A stretch of 64,000 nt of DNA, taken from Bagarius yarrelli. Taxonomy: Eukaryota > Chordata > Actinopteri > Siluriformes > Sisoridae. The notes beneath the pieces were generated by a model. That model worked only from the letters and a program-made list of their open reading frames with translations. It did no database searches and was not told where the DNA came from. The first letter of the stretch is position 1; the number at the start of each line of letters is the position of its first letter. Positions 1 through 11,692 of the stretch are shown piece by piece. A program made the translations under genes and the position numbers. The stretch spans positions 1,393,043 to 1,457,042 of the forward strand of contig VCAZ01000012.1 in the NCBI GenBank assembly GCA_005784505.1, written 5' to 3'.

Positions 1-891
1 TGTAATATTCCAGTTTTGAGAAGACACTACTGTGGGTGTGCTGGTAAAAGCCAAATTTTTTTGAGGATATAATGTGTTATATAAATAGGTATATAAATAT
101 CTATTTTGCACAATTTGTAAATACATTATCTACTACTGGGGTCACCAAAATCGGTCCTAAAGGACCAGTGTCCTGCAGAGTTTAGCTCTAAACCTAATCA
201 AACACACCCAAACCAAGTAAAGTTCATGTCGTTCATGGATAGCGTTCGAAAAATACACTCCTGTTACCCCACTTTAATGTTCATGTGTGTGTGTGAGAGA
301 GAGAGAGTGTGTGTATGTCTTGCTTCACACTGCCAGGGAACATTAAGAACATCGTAGTATCAACAATATCCTAATAACAAACCGAAGACTGTTACATGTT
401 GTGCTTTCATCTTTGAGAACATATTTATTGATGGTGTTTTGGGGACATCAGGACAAACAAGAAAAATTATTGCGGCCATATTGGATACGGTGTAAGAACT
501 AGTTGTTAGCATCCTGGCCAAACACAATGTCCACTAAAGAGTCAATAGGCCAGGTCAGGGCCTTTATTTGGCAGCCTGTTACCCACCTACATCTATTATG
601 ATTATGATTATTATCTTAACTATCCTGTTAGCATCTATCTTAACTATACTGTTAGCATCTTTATACAAATGTTTTTACCCTTATATGAGTCCTGAATCCT
701 GTTAACATTAATATTGCTTTTTTTTTTCATTTTAATATTTAATGTGCTACCATTAATAAAACATATATTTTTAAAGATGCCATGGATGTACTCTTAGGGG
801 GCCCCTGGTGGCCACAGGGGGGCCCTAAGCAGTTGCTTAGTTGGCTTTGGGACGGCTCTTAGGAGGATATCTTATCACAATTTATTGGATC

Positions 892-1075
892 TTACATTTA
901 CGGCATTTGGTAGACGTCCTTATCCAGAGCGACTTACATCCATCTCATTTACATTTATTTCGTTTGGGGGTTAAGGGCCTTGCTCAGGGGCCCAGCAGTG
1001 GTGGCTTGGTAAAGCTCGCAACCCACAATCTTCGGGTTGGTAGTCCAACACCTTAACCATGAGCCACCACTTCCC
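892..1075 (-). mobile_element. tRNA-headed SINE with L2-type tail (family A)
   Basis: Read on the minus strand it has a tRNA-like head (B-box-like part just inside 1075), a middle section with GGGCCCCTGAGCAAGGCCCT-like sequence, and a tail with a GGATA loop ending in TAAATGTAA. The same family recurs more than 20 times in the window in both orientations. Confidence 0.75.
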
Positions 1076-1204
1076 AAATCATATCATATCATATTGCCCA
1101 CTTCGCTAACCATATCTCATAGTTTATTATTGTAAGAGATTTTGTCTTAAAAGGTTTTATTTGTCAGACATACATTAAAGCACAAAGAAATGTGTTCCTT
1201 TACA

Positions 1205-1335
1205 TAACCTAACTAAAGAAGCTGAGCTCAGAGTGCAGGGTCAGCCATGATACTCAAGTAGAGAGGGTTACGGGCATTGGCAAACAGTGGCAGCTTGGTG
1301 GTGCTAGGGCTTGATCCTGATCAGCAACCGAGAAC
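1205..1335 (-). mobile_element. SINE fragment (family C)
   Basis: It shares the strings CAGAGTGCAGGGTCAGC and TGGCAGCTTGGTGGTGCT with the copies at 5040-5265 and 23370-23625. Those are a second tRNA-headed SINE family. This copy is truncated. Confidence 0.5.
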
Positions 1336-1473
1336 AGTTTGCACCATCAGTTGCATTGACAAGGCAGCAATATGGTTTCGAGTGAATCGGCAGAAAATGA
1401 AAAAGATTTAAATAAGAAGGGAAGAAAAAAGACTCCACTCATCTGATCTCTGTTTTTTTCCTTCTTGCTGAAG

Positions 1474-3341
1474 GTGTGGTATCTGTGAGCTTTGAGGAAG
1501 ATCAGGAAGGAAACTTGTGCTTGATAGCATACCCTCTGCACGACAATCCATCTGACCAGGAGAACACCGAACCCTTAGCTGACGGAGAACCCAAGAGCAA
1601 GCTGCTGAAGTGGAGTAAGAAGAAGACGTCAGGCCTGCTGGAGAACGACAGAACCAGAACCAGCCGTAAAGAGGAGAAGAGCAAAAGGTGAACGTTAACC
1701 CTCATGATGTAATTCATCATCGAAAGAGCCAGTAAACATGACTGAAACAAGAGTCTCACACACCTCCTCAATTCTTTTCACAGTAACCGTGAGGATAAAG
1801 CAGAAGTGCTGTACTACAGCCTGGAGAAAGGCAACATGGCACCACAGATCAAACACAACCCCTGGAGTCTGAAGTGCCACCAGCAGCATCTGCAGAGGAT
1901 GAAAGAGAACTCCAAACACCGGAACCAGCACAGTATCCTTCAGACCATTTCGGAAAAAGCTACAAAATATCACCAAAAAAAAACACACACAGCAGCAGAA
2001 ACCAAACAGACTGCTGCTAAAAATAAAACATCTGGAAATAAACATCCAAAGACTAAAAACTTTTAGCAATTTAATTTGAGACAACAGATATTCAGATATT
2101 CAAAATATATTTTCCAAGTCTTGAGCAGTCTCTATTTTAAAGGGTGCCATAACTTATAAAAAAAAAAATAGTATTAATTACATAGTTATAATTCATTATT
2201 ATCCAATATATTATATTATATATATATAACAAGTCATAAAGGTATAAATGTGTGCCTACTGGTAAATTTAGTCATCATAAAGACAGTGGTAATGGAGGCT
2301 GGAGAGAGAGATAGAAATAGAGAAATATATATATATATATTTTCAGGACATTCAGGAGTTCTTCTACTCCAAAACATCCAGAACACAGCATGTTAAGACG
2401 GCTCATTAACTGTTACTATTGGCCATTTGGGCGGGACATTTGTATGTTTCTCTCTTAGGAAGACAGAAAGATTGATTCTGAAGTATTTATTTTGCCATCG
2501 TTATTCCTTTAACTTGGACCCTTTTCTCAGAGTTTATACTCTTGGAGAACCTGACATGGTGCTATCGGGTTCCTTGTGTTCTCGATCTGAAAATGGGAAC
2601 CCGTCAACATGGCGATGACGCATCAGAAGAAAAGAAAGCCAACCAAATCCGCAAATGCCAGCAGAGCACATCGTCCTCGATAGGGGTGCGGCTCTGTGGG
2701 ATGCAGGTAACAACATGTTCGCAATGATTCCAAGTTACAGGTCAATGTGTTATTCTAATTTTAAGACTTCCTGTAACAGTCTGACATTCTTTTTCCTCTG
2801 TGTGTAGGTGTATCACAGTGCAACAGGGCAGCTGATGTTCATGAACAAGTACCATGGACGCAAGCTAAGTCTGGCCGGCTTTAAAGAAGCCCTGTGTCAG
2901 TTCTTCAGCGATGGCCGCGTTCTCCGCAGAGAGCTTCTCTCTCCGGTTCTGCATCGACTGAAAGAGATGCGAGCTGTCCTGGAAGCCTGCGAGAGCTACC
3001 GCTTTTTCTCCTCTTCTCTCCTTATCATCTACGATGGAGCACCAGCTCCAGCCACTGCCAGGTCTCGGGCGTCTCGTGGAGGAGAGGAGGAAGACGAAGA
3101 GGAGGAGGACGACGACGAGGACGGAGCATATGATGACCTTTCTCAGCACCAGGATTGTTCCAGCGGATCAGGATCGAGCTTGCCGTTGGTGGACGTCAGG
3201 ATGATCGATTTTGCTCACACGACGTGCCGTGATTACGGCGAGGACGCCGTCGTGCACGAAGGTGGAGACAGTGGTTATATCTTTGGCCTGCAAAATCTCA
3301 TTAGCATTCTGTCTCAGCTTGAGGAACACAGCAATGATTAA
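1474..3341 (+). CDS. ip6k2: Inositol hexakisphosphate kinase 2 (5' end missing)
   Basis: Four coding exons join in phase: 1474-1687, 1784-1932, 2531-2706 and 2808-3341 (stop TAA 3339-3341). IP6 kinases phosphorylate InsP6 at position 5 to make the inositol pyrophosphate 5-InsP7, in cytosol and nucleus. Exon 1 reads VVSVSFEEDQEGNLCLIAYPL. Exon 3 carries the inositol-kinase signature PCVLDLKMGTRQHGDDAS (PxxxDxKxG class). The last exon holds SSSLLIIYDG and the metal-binding DVRMIDFAHTTC region, then a GYIFGLQNLI tail. The pattern HTTC..YGED.VVHEG fits IP6K2 better than IP6K1 or IP6K3. A highly acidic linker (E/D-rich, about 3080-3140) replaces the variable loop between YDG and DVRMIDF. The first exon begins in mid-codon and no upstream exon for the first ~65 residues can be found in bases 1-1473, so it lies left of the window. 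Which teleost paralogue (a or b) is not resolved. Confidence 0.93.
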
Positions 3342-4115
3342 AGGCTTACGTGATTAAACATGTCCTTGGTGTACCGACCGCTATGCTAGGCTTATAGTGG
3401 ATACCCTGATAAAGTTAACAGGGATGAAGGCTATGTTCTAATCCCTCAGCGCTTTATTCACGCCCTGAAGACGAGGTAGCAGAGCGTCAAGAAAGGGTGG
3501 AAGGTCACATGACCCTCAGGAGCTGATAGGATGGAACTGCTCACACGTTTGCTTGTTTTTTGCAATATCTAGTGTGATATTTCTCCTCTAGTCAATTCTA
3601 CTTTCTCTTTAGAAAGACGAGGACAAAAACAGACCACCATTAGGGTTCTGGAGGATCCCCAGATTTTCTGGACTTGCTCTAACGTCGAGTAGATCTGAGG
3701 TGGTTATCAAATCCAAACAAAGACGCAGATACTGTTAGGACTCAGTCAGTCATACCTCATATGAGATGTGGATTTGTAGCCTTTTTTTGTCTAGTTAGCA
3801 CAAATAAGATAAGCCATTATATTACAAACAATACACAGACATCAAGGTGCTTTATAACATCCAGACCAAGATAGATGGACAAGAAAAAAAAATAAGTGAA
3901 GAGACATCATGTGGATGATCATTTATTGGACTGGTTTAATTACCGACACTTTATAGCACTTACTTAACTTCGCATTTCATTCCATAGTTTGCCAGAACTG
4001 ATATAAGATAAAAGAAAAAAAACTTTATTTATTGACGAGAATATTTCTATGATGAATCTAAAAGGATTATGTAACATTCCATCCTACTAAACTGTCCTAA
4101 TGTGACATGTATGAG

Positions 4116-4176
4116 AATAAATCCTGTTTTTTTCACTGTGTTCTGTCTGTGTTTAACAACATAAAACAGAAATAAA
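4116..4176 (+). terminator. ip6k2 polyadenylation signals
   Basis: Two AATAAA hexamers (4116-4121 and 4171-4176) lie about 780-830 bases after the ip6k2 stop, followed by T/G-rich sequence. The 3'UTR (3342 to about 4190) is otherwise free of recognisable repeats. Confidence 0.6.
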
Positions 4177-4636
4177 GACTTTGGTTGTACTACACGGCGC
4201 TGATTGTGATGCTGTGTGTATGTGTGTGCTGAGACGTGGAATTTTTAAAAGAGTAATTGACTATAATTGCATATTTTACCTGAGGAATGTTCATTAAATA
4301 ATTATTTGGCTTTTTAGCACAAACTCTTAATTCTGATTGGTTAATTTTCTGTCCTCAGACAGTAACGAGGCCGCAAATAATGTAAGGTGTTAATATTAGC
4401 ATGTTTTAGTATAAAAATTTGGTAACTCAACTCATTTTTCTGTTATTTTAATATCAGGAAAGAGCTAAAAATAGCGTGTTGCAGGAACCACCATTTATAC
4501 ATTCCATACTATTAATTAGTGTGAATATTTCAACACTTTTACTTTCAATTGCTGTAGTATAAGCGGATAAGAGAAGTCAAACATGTTTTCTTATGAAGTT
4601 TTATCATAAAAAAAAACCAAAACATTGGTCTGTATT

Positions 4637-4966
4637 TTAAATTACAGTAGCTGAAATTAGACCTTTAGGAAAGACCATAAAAGTTTCTAGAGACACCAGA
4701 ATGTTTAAAAAGAATAAAATCAAAAGTATACAAACAGCAAGAACTACATCATACTCATCAGTCTCATGCCACATCACTCCTATACTTTTTGTGTCCAAAG
4801 TACTAGCATGTTTGTACAGTACATTCCAAAAGTGTTCAGTGGGGTTTAAATCCGGAATCTGAGCAGCTCTAGAACACAGCATGTCCCCTTGGAGATCAGC
4901 GGTTTTGTGCACGGTGTCTAGAGAGTTTAGGTCTCCAGTGGAGGAGTAATGTAATTCATGACCCAC
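4637..4966 (-). pseudogene. Tc1/mariner transposase relic
   Basis: A minus-strand frame contains DLNPTEHFWN, the conserved C-terminal motif of Tc1-like transposases, within an otherwise eroded sequence. Flanking bases share CAGAACACAGCATGTCC-type sequence with the related relics at 8413-8560, 61895-62515 and 63435-63930. No full transposase or intact ends are visible. Confidence 0.6.
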
Positions 4967-5039
4967 ATATGAAATAAGTTTTACTTGGCAGCCTATCAGA
5001 TAAGATCATGTAAATGTCTTTATATGTCACATAAACTCT

Positions 5040-5265
5040 ACAGTACAGTGACATTTTCTTACTTTGCATATCCCATTTTAGTAAGTTGGGGGTCAGAGCG
5101 CAGGGTCAGCTATGATGCAGCGCCCCTTGGAGGAGGGGGAAAGGTTAAGGGTCCTGCTTAAGGACCCAACAGTGGCAAACTGGCGGTGATGGGGCTTGAA
5201 CCCAGGTCCTCTCAGTCTTCCCATCGGTCTTCCCACCTTAACCATTTGAGCCACCATTGCCCCCT
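5040..5265 (-). mobile_element. tRNA-headed SINE (family C)
   Basis: On the minus strand it has a tRNA-like head with a GGTTCAAGCCCC-like B box, then a TTGCTC/GGCGCTG section. The tail matches the copy at 23370-23625 (GTCAGAGCGCAGGGTCAGC core, then GCAAAGTAAG-like 3' part). Confidence 0.6.
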
Positions 5266-5390
5266 AGATAAGATGAGATAGGCCGAGATGAGATGAGACA
5301 GCACTAGATAAGTGAAGACAAGACAATAAAAGACATGATTAGATAAGATGAGATGGGATGAGATAAGATTAGACGAGATATATAAATACA
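5266..5390. repeat. AGATAAGATG-type degenerate microsatellite
   Basis: Imperfect repeats of AGATAAGATGAGAT over about 120 bases directly after the SINE at 5040-5265. It probably grew from the end of that SINE. Confidence 0.6.
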
Positions 5391-5519
5391 TATATATAAT
5401 TATCCAAATCCGTTAAAGAATTGTTACGCTGCAATAAACAGGTTAACTGAAACGTGGAACACCACCAAAGACATACAATATGTTTGTATTTCCTAAGTAG
5501 AATAACATCTACACTAACA

Positions 5520-5880
5520 TACGTCTGTTTCTTTCTTATTCCGAGCTCACCGTCGCCACCAGATACAGTCTGTATCCAACCCAGTTGGTGGATCGAGACA
5601 ATAACCCTCAGAGGTAGTTTGCCAGTTTAGACCTTGTCGTCTAGACGTCCATCCAGACAAAATCATGGAAAAGTTACTACAGCATGGAATAACCAGCTGG
5701 TTTGTCTGGTCAGAGAAGAACTGACCCCCCGACCAAGTCTGGTTTCTCCCAAGGTTTTTTTTTTCCATTCTGTCACCGATCGAGTTTGTAGAGATGCTTT
5801 TATACAATTTCTATTGTTAAAAAAAGTGCTATAAAAATAAAGGTGACTTGACTTGAGGAAGTAAAAAAGAATTCCGGGGA
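5520..5880 (+). mobile_element. Dispersed teleost repeat, class uncertain
   Basis: The end of this stretch has AAAAGTGCTATAAAAATAAAGGTGACTTGACTTGA-type sequence, which I recognise as a recurrent teleost element tail (GCTATA..AATAAAG..GA-TTGA). The body contains the CTGGTTTCTCCC/TTTTTTTTCC section. No coding remains. Confidence 0.45.
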
Positions 5881-6550
5881 TTTGAGTGAGAATAAAAGTA
5901 AGGCAGGTTAAACCGACTCTTAAAAAGATATTTTTTTCCCAAATTCTATATAAGTAAATGTAACAAAGTAAATATAGTGTGTTACTACCCACATCTGGAT
6001 TTAAATACAAATAAAAATATTACACTTAAGCTTTTAATGTATTTTGTGTAAGTGTGTGTACATGTTTTTGTCCTCGAGTGTGTTTGTCTAGTTCAACCTG
6101 TTGCTGTTCTGAATAAATCTCTAAGGATTATGCTCTCAAATCCCATATCGGAAAGAACACACACAGCACAACCGGGGCACGGCCTGGCTTACAGTTCACT
6201 ATTTACCTCATCTCCATAATTATTGGCACCCTATCTTAAATATCAGGGACAAACCTGTGAATTTTAACATGCAAACACAGTACAGGGTTTACTATCCGGT
6301 ACTTTGCCACAAAAAAATCTGCTATGTTCTTCATGTCAATGTTTTTATGATGTCTTACTTTATGACTTACATTAATTTTAGTCATTTTTGCAATTTTTGT
6401 AGTGGTGATAATCCTTAAATCCTTAATATTTTTATGTATTGTTTTATTTTCTAAAGAGACATTTCACAGTCCTACTGCTTTGCTGTGGAAAAAGTTTGTT
6501 TATAATGTATGTTAATTTCATTAAATAATGCAAACAATGCTAAAGCTAAC

Positions 6551-6578
6551 TACACACACACACACACACACACACACT
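6551..6578. repeat. (CA)14 microsatellite
   Basis: Pure CA dinucleotide run in the ip6k2-tatdn2 intergenic region. Confidence 0.9.
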
Positions 6579-7714
6579 ATCACCTGCCGTAACCTAGTAA
6601 ACACTGAGGTAAAAGGCAAATCAATCACCTGAGATTTGAGCTAATGCTTCTACTGCACATGAGGACCTGCACAGCTGAACTAATTGGCTTGTGGATGTTT
6701 TTTTTTCCATTTCTTTTTTTTTTTTTTAAATGTGATAAGTTTTTGGCTTGTCATACTTTGTTTTATGTTATACTTAACGTTTTGTTAGCTAGCATACTGA
6801 TATTGAGCTGTTCAATGATGAAACTCAAAGCACTTTGGTCTGTCGTTTGGGATGTCGGCTAAATGAGGTAAATGTAAATAATACAAAAAGAGCCTCTATT
6901 CTAGAAACATTCTTCGCATTGTTAGTGATTTTAATTACCAGCAGCCAAACATGTCATTAAAGCATTAAAGAAGGCGCAATTATATTCGTCATGGCAACGA
7001 GAAAAGATAAACAAAGGTGGCTCAAATACACATATATGGACAATAAAACTGGGACACCATCATTTTTGAGACACCCTATTCCAGATTTAATTTCACTCCT
7101 CCCCCTATAATAACCTCCAGACTGTTGTTCAGTTTTTTTACCAGATTGTGTCATGTGACTGTGAGGATTTGATCAGTCGGGCTTGATAGTGTTAGTGAGA
7201 TTAGACAAGCAGCTTTACAAAAATACAAAAATCCTGATTAAAAAGCTTTGGACGTTCCCAAGTTCTGGTTTAAGATTTTCTAGACTTTTCTGGTGTATTT
7301 GGAAAGATAGTAGAGACGCCCCTATTTATTGCAATGCTTGGTGTGGCCTTTATAATAAAATAAAAAACAATGTTTCGGCCTTTGGTTCTTTTCTAGTTGG
7401 GAGTCTGATACTAGTGGAAGGACCCTATTCCACCATTGGATAAGGGAAGTCATGTCCCATCTCAAGTTGGAAAAAAGTAGACACACAATTAAAGGATCTG
7501 TTGGGATATTCTCTTGTGATTGTATCTGGCAGCCTTTGTTAGATTTTGTTCAGGAAATGGAAGTGGACAACGTGGCAACATAAAGTGAAGAAGAAAAATA
7601 GAAAGAACTGAGAACTTGTGTTATGTAGGTCGTTTGATCATGTGTAATGTTTTTATTTTTATGGTGTTTAAAGGATGGGGTGTTTTGTTATGTTTGGCTC
7701 TCTGTTTTGGATAA

Positions 7715-8030
7715 TGAGAAAATAACTATTGCCTCACAGCGAGAAGGTCCTGGGTGCGATTCCCGGGCAGGGGTCTTTCTGTGTGGAGTTTGCATGTTCT
7801 TCCCGTGTTTGTGTGTGTTTACTCCGGGTTCTCCAGTTTCCTCCTACAGTCCAAAAACATGTATGTTAATTGGTAATTCTAAATTGCCCATAGGAGTGAG
7901 TGTGTTGTGTGTGTGTGTATGTGTGGCCCTGTGATGGACTGGCGACCTGTCCAGGGTGTCCCCCTGGCCCTTTCAGAGACGGCTGGGAAATCCCCATAAC
8001 CTCAAATTATGAAATAAGCAGTTATTAAAA
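7715..8030 (+). mobile_element. DANA/Mermaid-like tRNA SINE (family B)
   Basis: It has the tRNA-like head (GCCTCACAGCGAGAAGGTCC), the CTTTCTGTGTGGAGTTTGCA section, a TGTGTGTG block and GGCCCTGTGATGGACTGGCG, then an AATGAATGAA tail. This order matches zebrafish/catfish DANA (Mermaid) SINEs. A near copy sits at 9690-10000. Confidence 0.8.
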
Positions 8031-8170
8031 AAAATGAATGAATAAAAGATATTTATCTCCAACAGGCAACCCTAAGGTCATGGTGGCAAGAAAAAATCCC
8101 TGAGATGATATTAGGATTAAATCTTAAGTGAAACCAGCCTCAAGGGGCAACCCTATCTGATCTGGATAAC
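8030..8170 (+). mobile_element. Fragment of dispersed repeat (family H)
   Basis: The GTGGCAAGAAAAAATCCCTGAGATGA region matches the better copies at 10900-11330 and 58690-59580. Confidence 0.45.
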
Positions 8171-8334
8171 ACCAGAGTGTGTGTTTATTGCTAATGTTCT
8201 GGATAAATAAGTAAATAACTTTCTATGAAAGGTTGAGCATGACTCAATGATCTTCTCTGACAATAGGAACGGGGCACCAACACGCAACAAAAGTAACATG
8301 TCCAACATCCACCTAAAGTATTAGGACAACTGAC

Positions 8335-8408
8335 CACCAGACCTAGAAGGAATCGAACCCCGGTTTTTCTGTTTATACGCCAACACCTTACCACTAAGCC
8401 ACCACTAC
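8335..8408 (-). mobile_element. SINE family A, head only
   Basis: Minus-strand tRNA-like head with GGGTTCGATTCC-type B box; the remainder is lost. Confidence 0.5.
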
Positions 8409-8412
8409 CCAT

Positions 8413-8560
8413 GTACTCACTACATGAGAGTTCCACTACTTTAAAACATCCAGAACACAGCATGTCTTAATGGAGATCAGGGGATCAGGGTTTTTGTGCA
8501 CAGAGACATTGTCATACTGGAACTGTCTTAGGTCCAGTGAAGGAGTGACACTATGCAACT
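8413..8560 (-). mobile_element. Tc1-like relic (family G fragment)
   Basis: It shares the strings CATCCAGAACACAGCATGTC and GGTTTTTGTGCACAG with the relics at 4805-4960 and 63710-63790. These are parts of a decayed Tc1/mariner transposase region. Confidence 0.5.
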
Positions 8561-8916
8561 TCATATAAAAAAGACATTGTGGACAACTGTGTTACTCAGA
8601 GTTTGTGGACAAGTTTGAGGAAGACACAGTTATTTGTGTGTGCTGGTCAGTCTAAATCTACACCAATGCCTCGACTTTTTTTGTGTTAATTTTTTTAGGT
8701 GAATCCATAGAAGCAAATCAGTTCATCCATCACCAAGAACGTTTTGCATTCACAAAAGTGTTTTAAGTTGCATAATAAACCATACAATGAGGAGAACCCA
8801 CCAGGAACCTGCACCTAGCACAGTGTTTGTGAACACACTCCATATTACAAGTGTCTACAAGGCCTTTTAAACTGAGCAAAATTAGCAGATTGGAGGATGC
8901 ACACACTGCACGTACA

Positions 8917-8918
<2 letters not shown>

Positions 8919-8985
<67 letters not shown>

Positions 8986-8996
8986 GAAGAGAGAGA
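8919..8996. repeat. (GT)n-(GA)n compound microsatellite
   Basis: A GT run from 8919 to 8948 passes into a GA run to about 8981 and GA-rich sequence to 8996. Open frames here are artefacts of the repeat. Confidence 0.9.
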
Positions 8997-9389
8997 GTGC
9001 GAGAAAAGCACTTTTTTAGCTTCCCAACAATCCTATTTCCTCTCCTCTTGTTGCCATGGGAATAACACTCACAATAGAGACGGGTTGCTATGGAAACCGT
9101 TTCTGTATTTTTTTGGGATGACTGCATGAAGGAATGCAGAAGAATCAGTTTGGCTCCAAAATGCTGACATGCTTCTGATAAAAACCGTAATAACTCATTT
9201 GGAGCTCTGCACATCTGATGGTTAAAAAATAAATCTAAAACACAGAATTCAATTAAATAAAACTAATTTATTATAATATGGAAATAAAATGTAAAATAAA
9301 AGTATGATTGCTACCTTTGATTTTTCTTTTTCTCTATCTGTAAATGTCTGTATGTAAATCCACCATCTTTTAGATCTAAAGCTGAATTG

Positions 9390-9390
<1 letters not shown>

Positions 9391-9429
<39 letters not shown>
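9391..9429. repeat. (CA)19 microsatellite
   Basis: Uninterrupted CA dinucleotides. Confidence 0.9.
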
Positions 9430-9430
<1 letters not shown>

Positions 9431-9540
9431 ATGAATTAAGCAGGTTCTAAAAACCCTTATATAGATACAGCATCTATCACTGTATAAACACCAGCTTTGT
9501 TATACAACTGAAAACCTCACTGCTTATGACTGCCGCCCCT

Positions 9541-9542
9541 CT

Positions 9543-9599
<57 letters not shown>

Positions 9600-9617
9600 A
9601 CAAACACAAACACACAC
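9541..9617. repeat. (TC)n-(CA)n compound microsatellite
   Basis: CT run 9542-9565, then a CA run with CAAACA interruptions to about 9617. Confidence 0.85.
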
Positions 9618-9689
9618 TATCTCTATATATTGTATAAGTATCAGCATGTAAGCAAATATAAACATATATAAATAAAGAAACACCATATG

Positions 9690-10000
9690 CGGCAGCTTGG
9701 TGGCTAGCATTGTTGCCTCACAGTAAGAAGGTCCTGGGTTCGATTCCCCTGCAGGGGTCTTTCTGTGTGGAGTTTGCATGGGTTTACTCCAGTTTCCTCC
9801 TAAAGTCCAAAAACATGTATGTTAGATTGATTGGTGATTTTAAATTGCCCATAGGAGTGAGTGTGAGTGTGTGTGGCCCTGTGATGGACTGGTGACCTGT
9901 CCAGGGTTTCCCCCTCCTGCCTTTCGCCCTTTCAAAGACAACTGGAATAGACCCCTGTGACCCTGAATTAGAAAATAAGCGGGTATAGAAGATGAATAAA
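9690..10000 (+). mobile_element. DANA/Mermaid-like tRNA SINE (family B)
   Basis: Same section order as the copy at 7715-8030. The head reads TTGCCTCACAGTAAGAAGGT, then CCTGGGTTCGATTCCC (B box), GATGGACTGGTGACCTGTCC and a GCGGGTATAGAAGATGAATA tail. Confidence 0.8.
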
Positions 10001-10056
10001 ACTGATATACACTATACATAAGGTCTAAACCCCATAACAGATTTTACTGTTTAGTG

Positions 10057-10247
10057 CAGGGGGGGCAGTCTCGGTTCTGGAGGGTCGGGGTGTCCTGCAG
10101 AGTTTAGCTCCAACCTTAAACACACCTGACCCAACAAATTAAAGTCTTGCTAGGTTTACTTGAAACTTACAGGTAAGTGTGTTGAGGCAAATTGGAGCTA
10201 AAATTTGCAGGACACCGACCCTCCAGAACCGAGATTGCCCACCCCTG
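10057..10247. mobile_element. hAT-type MITE with perfect 8-bp target duplication
   Basis: Inverted ends about 32 bases long (left CAGGGGGGGCAGTCTCGGTT, right its near complement) are flanked on both sides by GTTTAGTG (10049-10056 and 10248-10255). An exact 8-bp target-site duplication and CAGGGG termini are typical of non-autonomous hAT elements. No coding capacity. Confidence 0.85.
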
Positions 10248-10424
10248 GTTTAGTGTCTGACTAAAATGTTAAGCAACCAATTATAGATCATTTTGCTGAG
10301 CATCATGTTGAGCAAAAAGAAAGTTTTCTACAAAAAAATTACTATAACACAACCAAGTATTTGTTTATTTATAAAAATGGTGTAAATTAATTATTCTATA
10401 CTGTAAAGATCACAACATTTAGAT

Positions 10425-10608
10425 CAGTGGTGTCAACTGCAGTTCCCAGAGGGCCAAAGTCCTGCAGGGTTTAGATTTAACCCTATTCCAAACCAGAAAA
10501 CATGGATTTTTTTTAAACAACACACGATTAGCTGCATCAGGTGCAGTTCATTAGTGTTGAAGTTAAACTCTGCAGGGCAGTGGACCTCCAGGAACTGAGA
10601 CAGCTGTG
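10425..10608. mobile_element. Second hAT-type MITE
   Basis: Fold-back element with CAGTGGTGTC / CACAGCTGTC ends and internal GTCCTGCAGGGTTTAG / CTCTGCAGGGCAGTGG symmetry. It is flanked by ATTTAGAT (10417-10424) and ATTTAGCT (10609-10616), a 7-of-8 target duplication. It is related in sequence to the MITE 180 bases upstream. Confidence 0.7.
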
Positions 10609-10899
10609 ATTTAGCTCACAATCGTAAGAACTTCCTTCTTTCATAAGGAAAGTGAAGCATTACAACACCTGAACTCCTGAAAGAATCTTTAAAACATGTG
10701 ACAGACACGGAGTTTTGGTAGAATTCAACCGAATCTGATCTATCTGTCAGTAACTGCACTTGTAAAAACGCAGCTTTTTCTTTGAGCTCAGGATGTCCGA
10801 CAATTAGAAAACACAATGGAATCTGTGTTCATCAATGCGGTGTCTGGAAAAGGGGGTAAATTTGTCTCATCATCTCTTTCACTTATTATTATTTAACCC

Positions 10900-11330
10900 T
10901 ATTCAATTCAATTTGATCTGTTTTACACAAAATGCAGGAACAGTAAAAAGTGTAAGTTTGTCCCTAATAAGGAAGCTGGTGGCGACTGTGGCAAGGAAAA
11001 ACTCCCTGAGATGAAGTAGGAAGGAACCTTATGAGGAACCAGACTCAATAGTGAACCCATCCTCATCTGGGTGACACCACATGTTAATGTTAACTACAAC
11101 ATAATGTAATGATCAAATATAGTGTAAATTGTAGCCAGTGAAGCAGAGTGAATCCCAGTCCATCGTCGAAGCTCCCCGAAATCAAGGAAAGGGGCAGGAA
11201 CCTGGTCACTGGTGCCTCAGTATTCTCGCAGGGTTGGCATCTTCTCCCTGAAGGTCTACCAGTGGTGTGGATTATAAATTGTTTGTAGTTAGGAGGGTAC
11301 TGTTCTATTTTTGGCTTTGTGGGCAAACAT
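10900..11330 (+). mobile_element. Dispersed repeat family H, shorter copy
   Basis: Begins CAATTCAATTTGATC and carries GTGTAAGTTTGTCCCTAAT and GGAACCAGACTCAA, all shared with the longer copy at 58690-59580. Non-coding; class not recognised. Confidence 0.55.
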
Positions 11331-11353
11331 CAGTGTTAAACGTCCGATGATAC

Positions 11354-11505
11354 ACAGACAGACAGACAGACAGACAGATAAAGAATGCAAGTAGGTAAGC
11401 AAAGAGAATTATTATTATTATTATTATTATAACATCCTGGTGAATTTTGACTCACAAAACTTCTTCTGATGTTAAATATAAAGTGTGTGTGTGTGTGTGT
11501 GTGTC
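11354..11505. repeat. Cluster of short microsatellites
   Basis: A (GACA)n run near 11358-11377, (ATT)n near 11410-11431 and (GT)n near 11484-11505, separated by short unique stretches. Confidence 0.8.
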
Positions 11506-11692
11506 AGTAGAACAAGCCTTTAATCTGATCTAATCTGCAGTAATGTGTGAGTGTTTGAGTGACAGATCTCACAGATGCAGAGCTTAATGAGTCAGACCGT
11601 GAGGACATTGATATCAGTTTTTCCAACCTTTGTCATATGACACGTTTCAGGTGAAATGAGGACACACACGTGAGACTCCAACTTGTGCACCT

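Larger units (their letters stand above)
1..1473. other. Intron/upstream part of ip6k2, no coding exon seen
   Basis: AT-rich non-coding sequence. It holds half of a hAT-type fold-back element (about 130-235), a short GT/GA run (283-316), and two tRNA-derived SINE copies (892-1075 and about 1205-1335). The intron acceptor ends in AAG at 1471-1473 after a T-rich tract. I looked for the N-terminal IP6K exon here and did not find it. Confidence 0.6.

Noticed and set aside
841..1056. Small frame with RLGVKGLAQGP-type peptide, also seen at 12139, 18446, 32123 and 53849
   Set aside because: All are translations of SINE family A copies.
8851..9129. Arg/Glu and Val/Cys repeat frames
   Set aside because: Translation of the GT-GA compound microsatellite.
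10616..10816. 66-codon minus-strand frame
   Set aside because: No recognisable motif, splice partner or poly(A) signal; it starts at the edge of a MITE.
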